Shown: positions 61,770 through 64,000 of the stretch, in pieces | Layout of the letters: the number at the start of each line of letters is the position of its first letter | How positions within the stretch are numbered: position 1 is the first letter of the stretch | Assembly: GCF_009861525.1 (NCBI RefSeq) | Contig: NZ_WVHL01000005.1 | Location: forward strand, 1,612,001-1,676,000 | Length of the DNA stretch: 64,000 nucleotides | Reading direction: 5' to 3' | Source: Pseudomonas sp. LD120 | GTDB lineage: Bacteria; Pseudomonadota; Gammaproteobacteria; Pseudomonadales; Pseudomonadaceae | Program-made: the position numbers and the translations under genes | Notes under the pieces: generated by a model | Databases searched by the model: none | Seen by the model: only the letters and a program-made list of their open reading frames with translations | Told to the model about the DNA's origin: nothing

Positions 61770-62402
61770 ATGGTCCGTCGTACCAAAGAGGAAGCACAAG
61801 AAACCCGCAGCCAGATACTCGAGGCGGCTGAAAAGGCCTTTTACGAGCGTGGCGTGGCGCGTACCACCCTGGCAGACATCGCGGCGCTGGCGGGGGTGAC
61901 ACGTGGCGCTATCTATTGGCACTTCAGCAACAAGGCCGATTTGGTGCAGGCCATGCTCGACAGCCTGCGTGAGCCTCTGGATGAGATGGCCGCCGCCAGT
62001 GAAAATGTAGATGAAATAGACCCCTTGGGTTGGATGCGCAAATTGCTCATTCATTTGTTTCATCAAGTTGCCCTGGATCCGAAGACCCGGCGCGTTAATG
62101 AAATTCTGTTTCATAAGTGCGAATTCACCGATGAAATGTGCGATTTGCGCCGCCAGCGTCGAGCCGCCAGTCTCGAGTGCAACGTTCACATCGAGTTGGC
62201 ATTGCGCAATGCAGTGAATCGCGGGCAGTTGCCCGAGAACCTCGATACGGTCAGGGCGGCGATCAGCATGCATGCATTTATCGATGGCATCCTTTACCAA
62301 TGGTTGCTGGCCCCGGACAGCTTTTCCTTGCACAGCGAGGCCGAGCGCTGGATCGATATTGGGCTGGATATGCTGCGCTTGAGTCCCAGTCTGCGTCATT
62401 AA
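61770..62402 (+). CDS. emhR: TetR-family repressor EmhR (TtgR-like)
   Basis: A 210-residue repressor of the efflux operon, released by binding antibiotics, flavonoids and solvents. N-terminal MVRRTKEEAQETRSQILEAA and TTLADIAALAGVTRGAIYWH form the helix-turn-helix, typical of TtgR/AcrR. The C-terminal domain (NEILFHKCEFTDEM) holds the ligand pocket. It is divergent from emhABC, and the operator lies between. Confidence 0.95.
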   Translation: MVRRTKEEAQETRSQILEAAEKAFYERGVARTTLADIAALAGVTRGAIYWHFSNKADLVQAMLDSLREPLDEMAAASENVDEIDPLGWMRKLLIHLFHQVALDPKTRRVNEILFHKCEFTDEMCDLRRQRRAASLECNVHIELALRNAVNRGQLPENLDTVRAAISMHAFIDGILYQWLLAPDSFSLHSEAERWIDIGLDMLRLSPSLRH

Positions 62403-62564
62403 GACAACATGCGTAATTGAGTCTAGTTGTGTCAAGATTTAAGGCGACGGGCATTGCTTCCTAAAGTCGCCAGATTGCAGTGGGGTGCTTTTATATAGGG
62501 GCTGGCTGCATCTTGATAGATAGTCAGCTACGTATTTTGTAGGGAATTTGTTGCGGGTATGTGA

Positions 62565-63449
62565 ATGAGTGTGACCCCTTCACCGTTCAGTGGCGCGGAG
62601 CAGCCCATCAAAGGGATCGCCCTGATGTGTCTGGCGGTTCTGCTCTTTGCCAGCCATGACACGCTGGCCAAATACCTTTCGGCTTTTTATCCCATCGTCA
62701 TGGTGGTCTGGGCCCGTTATGTAGTGCATACCCTGCTGATGCTGGTGGTGTTCGTCCCACGTAGCGGCTTTTCCGCCGTGGTGCGCACCAAGCGTCCCGG
62801 TCTGCAACTGCTTCGGGCCCTGTGTTTGATCGGTACCAGCCTGCTGTTCACCACTGGCCTGCGCTACATCCCTCTGGCGGAAGCGACCGCGGTCAACTTT
62901 CTCGCGCCTCTGTTGGTCACCGCCTTGTCGGTGCCGCTGCTGGGGGAGCGGGTCACCCGGGCCCAGTGGTTGGCCGTGTTGGCCGGGTTCGTCGGGGTCT
63001 TGATCGTCGTGCGTCCCGGCGGTGCTCTGTTTACTCCGGCGATCCTGCTGCCTTTGGGCTCGGCATTGTGTTTTGGTTGCTACCAGTTACTCACCCGTAG
63101 ACTCAGCGGTATCGATAGCCCGACCACCAGCAACTTCCTCACTGGCATCTTCAATAGCCTGATCATGAGCACTTTGCTGCCGTTTTTCTGGAGTACGCCG
63201 ACCTGGGTTCACGGCCTGTTCATGATTGGCCTGGGCACCTGCGGCATGTTGGGCCATATGCTACTGACCCAGGCCTTCCGTCATGCGGCGCCGGCGATGC
63301 TGGCGCCGTTCAGTTATGGACAGATTCTTTTCGCCGGCCTTTACGGCTACCTGATCTTCGGCCACACCCCGGACAACTATGGCTTTGTCGGTATTGCGGT
63401 GATCTGTCTCAGCGGCTTGGCTGTTGCCTGGGCTCAGCGCAAACGTTGA
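62565..63449 (+). CDS. DMT-family (EamA) transporter
   Basis: A 294-residue membrane protein with ten predicted helices in two EamA repeats. The first repeat runs ALMCLAVLLFASHDTLAKYL to LLGERVTRAQWLAVLAGFVG; the second is LPLGSALCFGCYQLLTRRLS to YLIFGHTPDNYGFVGIAVIC. The substrate is unknown; such carriers often export amino acids or other metabolites. It may be read with emhR, 162 bases away, but its own promoter is more likely. A strong terminator follows. Confidence 0.9.
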   Translation: MSVTPSPFSGAEQPIKGIALMCLAVLLFASHDTLAKYLSAFYPIVMVVWARYVVHTLLMLVVFVPRSGFSAVVRTKRPGLQLLRALCLIGTSLLFTTGLRYIPLAEATAVNFLAPLLVTALSVPLLGERVTRAQWLAVLAGFVGVLIVVRPGGALFTPAILLPLGSALCFGCYQLLTRRLSGIDSPTTSNFLTGIFNSLIMSTLLPFFWSTPTWVHGLFMIGLGTCGMLGHMLLTQAFRHAAPAMLAPFSYGQILFAGLYGYLIFGHTPDNYGFVGIAVICLSGLAVAWAQRKR

Positions 63450-63460
63450 TTCTGCTGGTA

Positions 63461-63502
63461 ACTAAAAAGCCCCGGCTGGTGAGCGTCGGGGCTTTTTAGT
63501 TA
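63461..63502. terminator. Bidirectional terminator DMT gene / alkene reductase gene
   Basis: A 15-bp stem AACTAAAAAGCCCCG / CGGGGCTTTTTAGTT with a 12-base loop between convergent genes. Confidence 0.92.
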
Positions 63503-63515
63503 TACAGAGGCAGGC

Positions 63516-64000
63516 TTACAGCGTTGGGTAGTCGATGTAGCCGACCGGACCCTTGCCGTAGAAAGTTTCTGGATGCGCTTCATTCAGCGGTGCATCGGCC
63601 TTAAGGCGGGCCGGCAGGTCGGGGTTGGCGATGAAGGGCACGCCAAATGCTACGGCGTCAGCTTTGCCGCTGGCCAACCAGGCATTGGCGCTGTCCTTGG
63701 TAAAGCGCTCGTTGGCAATGTACGGGCCCCCGAAGGCGGCTTTGAGTTGCGGCCCAAGGCTGTCGGCGCCTTCCTTTTCCCGGGAGCAGATAAAGGCGAT
63801 GCCACGCTTGCCCAGTTCATGCGCCACGTAGGTAAAGGTTTCCGCCAGGTTGTCATCGCCCATGTCGTGGGCATCGGCCCTTGGTGCCAGGTGCACGCCT
63901 ACTCGGCCGGCGCCCCAGATCTCGATCGCCGCATCCGTCACTTCCAGCAGCAAGCGAGCGCGGTTTTCCAGGGAACCACCGTATTGATCGGTGCGTTGGT
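63516..64000 (-). CDS. Old-yellow-enzyme alkene reductase (partial, C-terminal part)
   Basis: The 5' end lies beyond the window. The visible C-terminal 161 residues include TDQYGGSLENRARLLLEV, the FMN/active-site loop of OYE flavoproteins, RVGVHLAPRA for FMN binding, and a last part with GKADAVAFGVPFIANPDL and GPVGYIDYPTL. This is the NemA/XenB type that reduces enones and nitro compounds with NADPH. The frame is open to the edge. Confidence 0.93.
   Translation of the reverse strand, partial: QRTDQYGGSLENRARLLLEVTDAAIEIWGAGRVGVHLAPRADAHDMGDDNLAETFTYVAHELGKRGIAFICSREKEGADSLGPQLKAAFGGPYIANERFTKDSANAWLASGKADAVAFGVPFIANPDLPARLKADAPLNEAHPETFYGKGPVGYIDYPTL

Overview
The window looks like a chromosomal segment of a Pseudomonas of the fluorescens group (P. 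protegens / P. chlororaphis type is my best guess). The reasons are the high GC, the REP palindromes of the AGGAGCCGGCTTGCCGGCGA type, the OprD porin, the Emh/Ttg efflux pump, the ccoM-like gene and a pca locus of Pseudomonas gene content. I see no insertion sequence, prophage, tRNA, rRNA or CRISPR array. All assignments come from reading the sequence; no database search was run.

Layout. 1-9 kb: housekeeping and small envelope genes (end of a serine hydrolase, an OmpA-type lipoprotein, pdxH, a SlyB-like lipoprotein, nhaA, a cysteine-synthase-fold enzyme, a COG2509 flavoprotein, a lipoprotein, and an SDR/LysR divergent pair). 10.2-12.7 kb: a bufferin-type operon on the minus strand, with a DUF2282 peptide precursor, a DUF692/MNIO enzyme, a DUF2063 partner and a DoxX protein. 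12.9-17.9 kb: the branched-chain amino-acid ABC transporter braC-braDEFG. 18-25 kb: a DUF2288 protein, a large tubulin/FtsZ-fold protein, a beta-hydroxyacid dehydrogenase, a MHYT-GGDEF-EAL gene broken by an apparent 1-base frameshift, and a YkgJ-type protein. 25-32 kb: a Spinster-like MFS carrier, rapA, small proteins including a probable CcoM subunit behind a well-placed Anr box, and a phosphate transporter.

33.5-44.6 kb holds the whole protocatechuate branch of the beta-ketoadipate pathway: pcaR, pcaK, a CatIJ-type CoA transferase, pcaF, pcaH, pcaG, pcaT, pcaB, pcaD and pcaC. These cover uptake, ring cleavage, lactonisation, decarboxylation, hydrolysis, CoA transfer and thiolysis. PcaR-like operators lie before pcaR, pcaK and pcaI. 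44.9-49.2 kb is a more A+T-rich accessory cassette: an AtoE-type carrier, a methyltransferase, a LysR regulator and a muconate cycloisomerase with all catalytic residues. An OprD porin follows.

The most interesting locus is 51.7-55.7 kb. It is a compact RiPP-like cluster with an 85-residue NHLP-type precursor ending in Asp and lacking Cys, a GNAT acetyltransferase, an HExxH peptide beta-hydroxylase-like protein, and a single 646-residue protein fusing a DUF692/MNIO domain to a SagB-type flavin oxidoreductase domain. The MNIO half lacks several metal-ligand motifs that the bufferin MNIO in this same window keeps. The cluster has no transporter or leader peptidase. It is separated by a bidirectional terminator from the emhABC-emhR multidrug efflux locus (with its TtgR-type operator), a DMT exporter and the end of an old-yellow-enzyme reductase.
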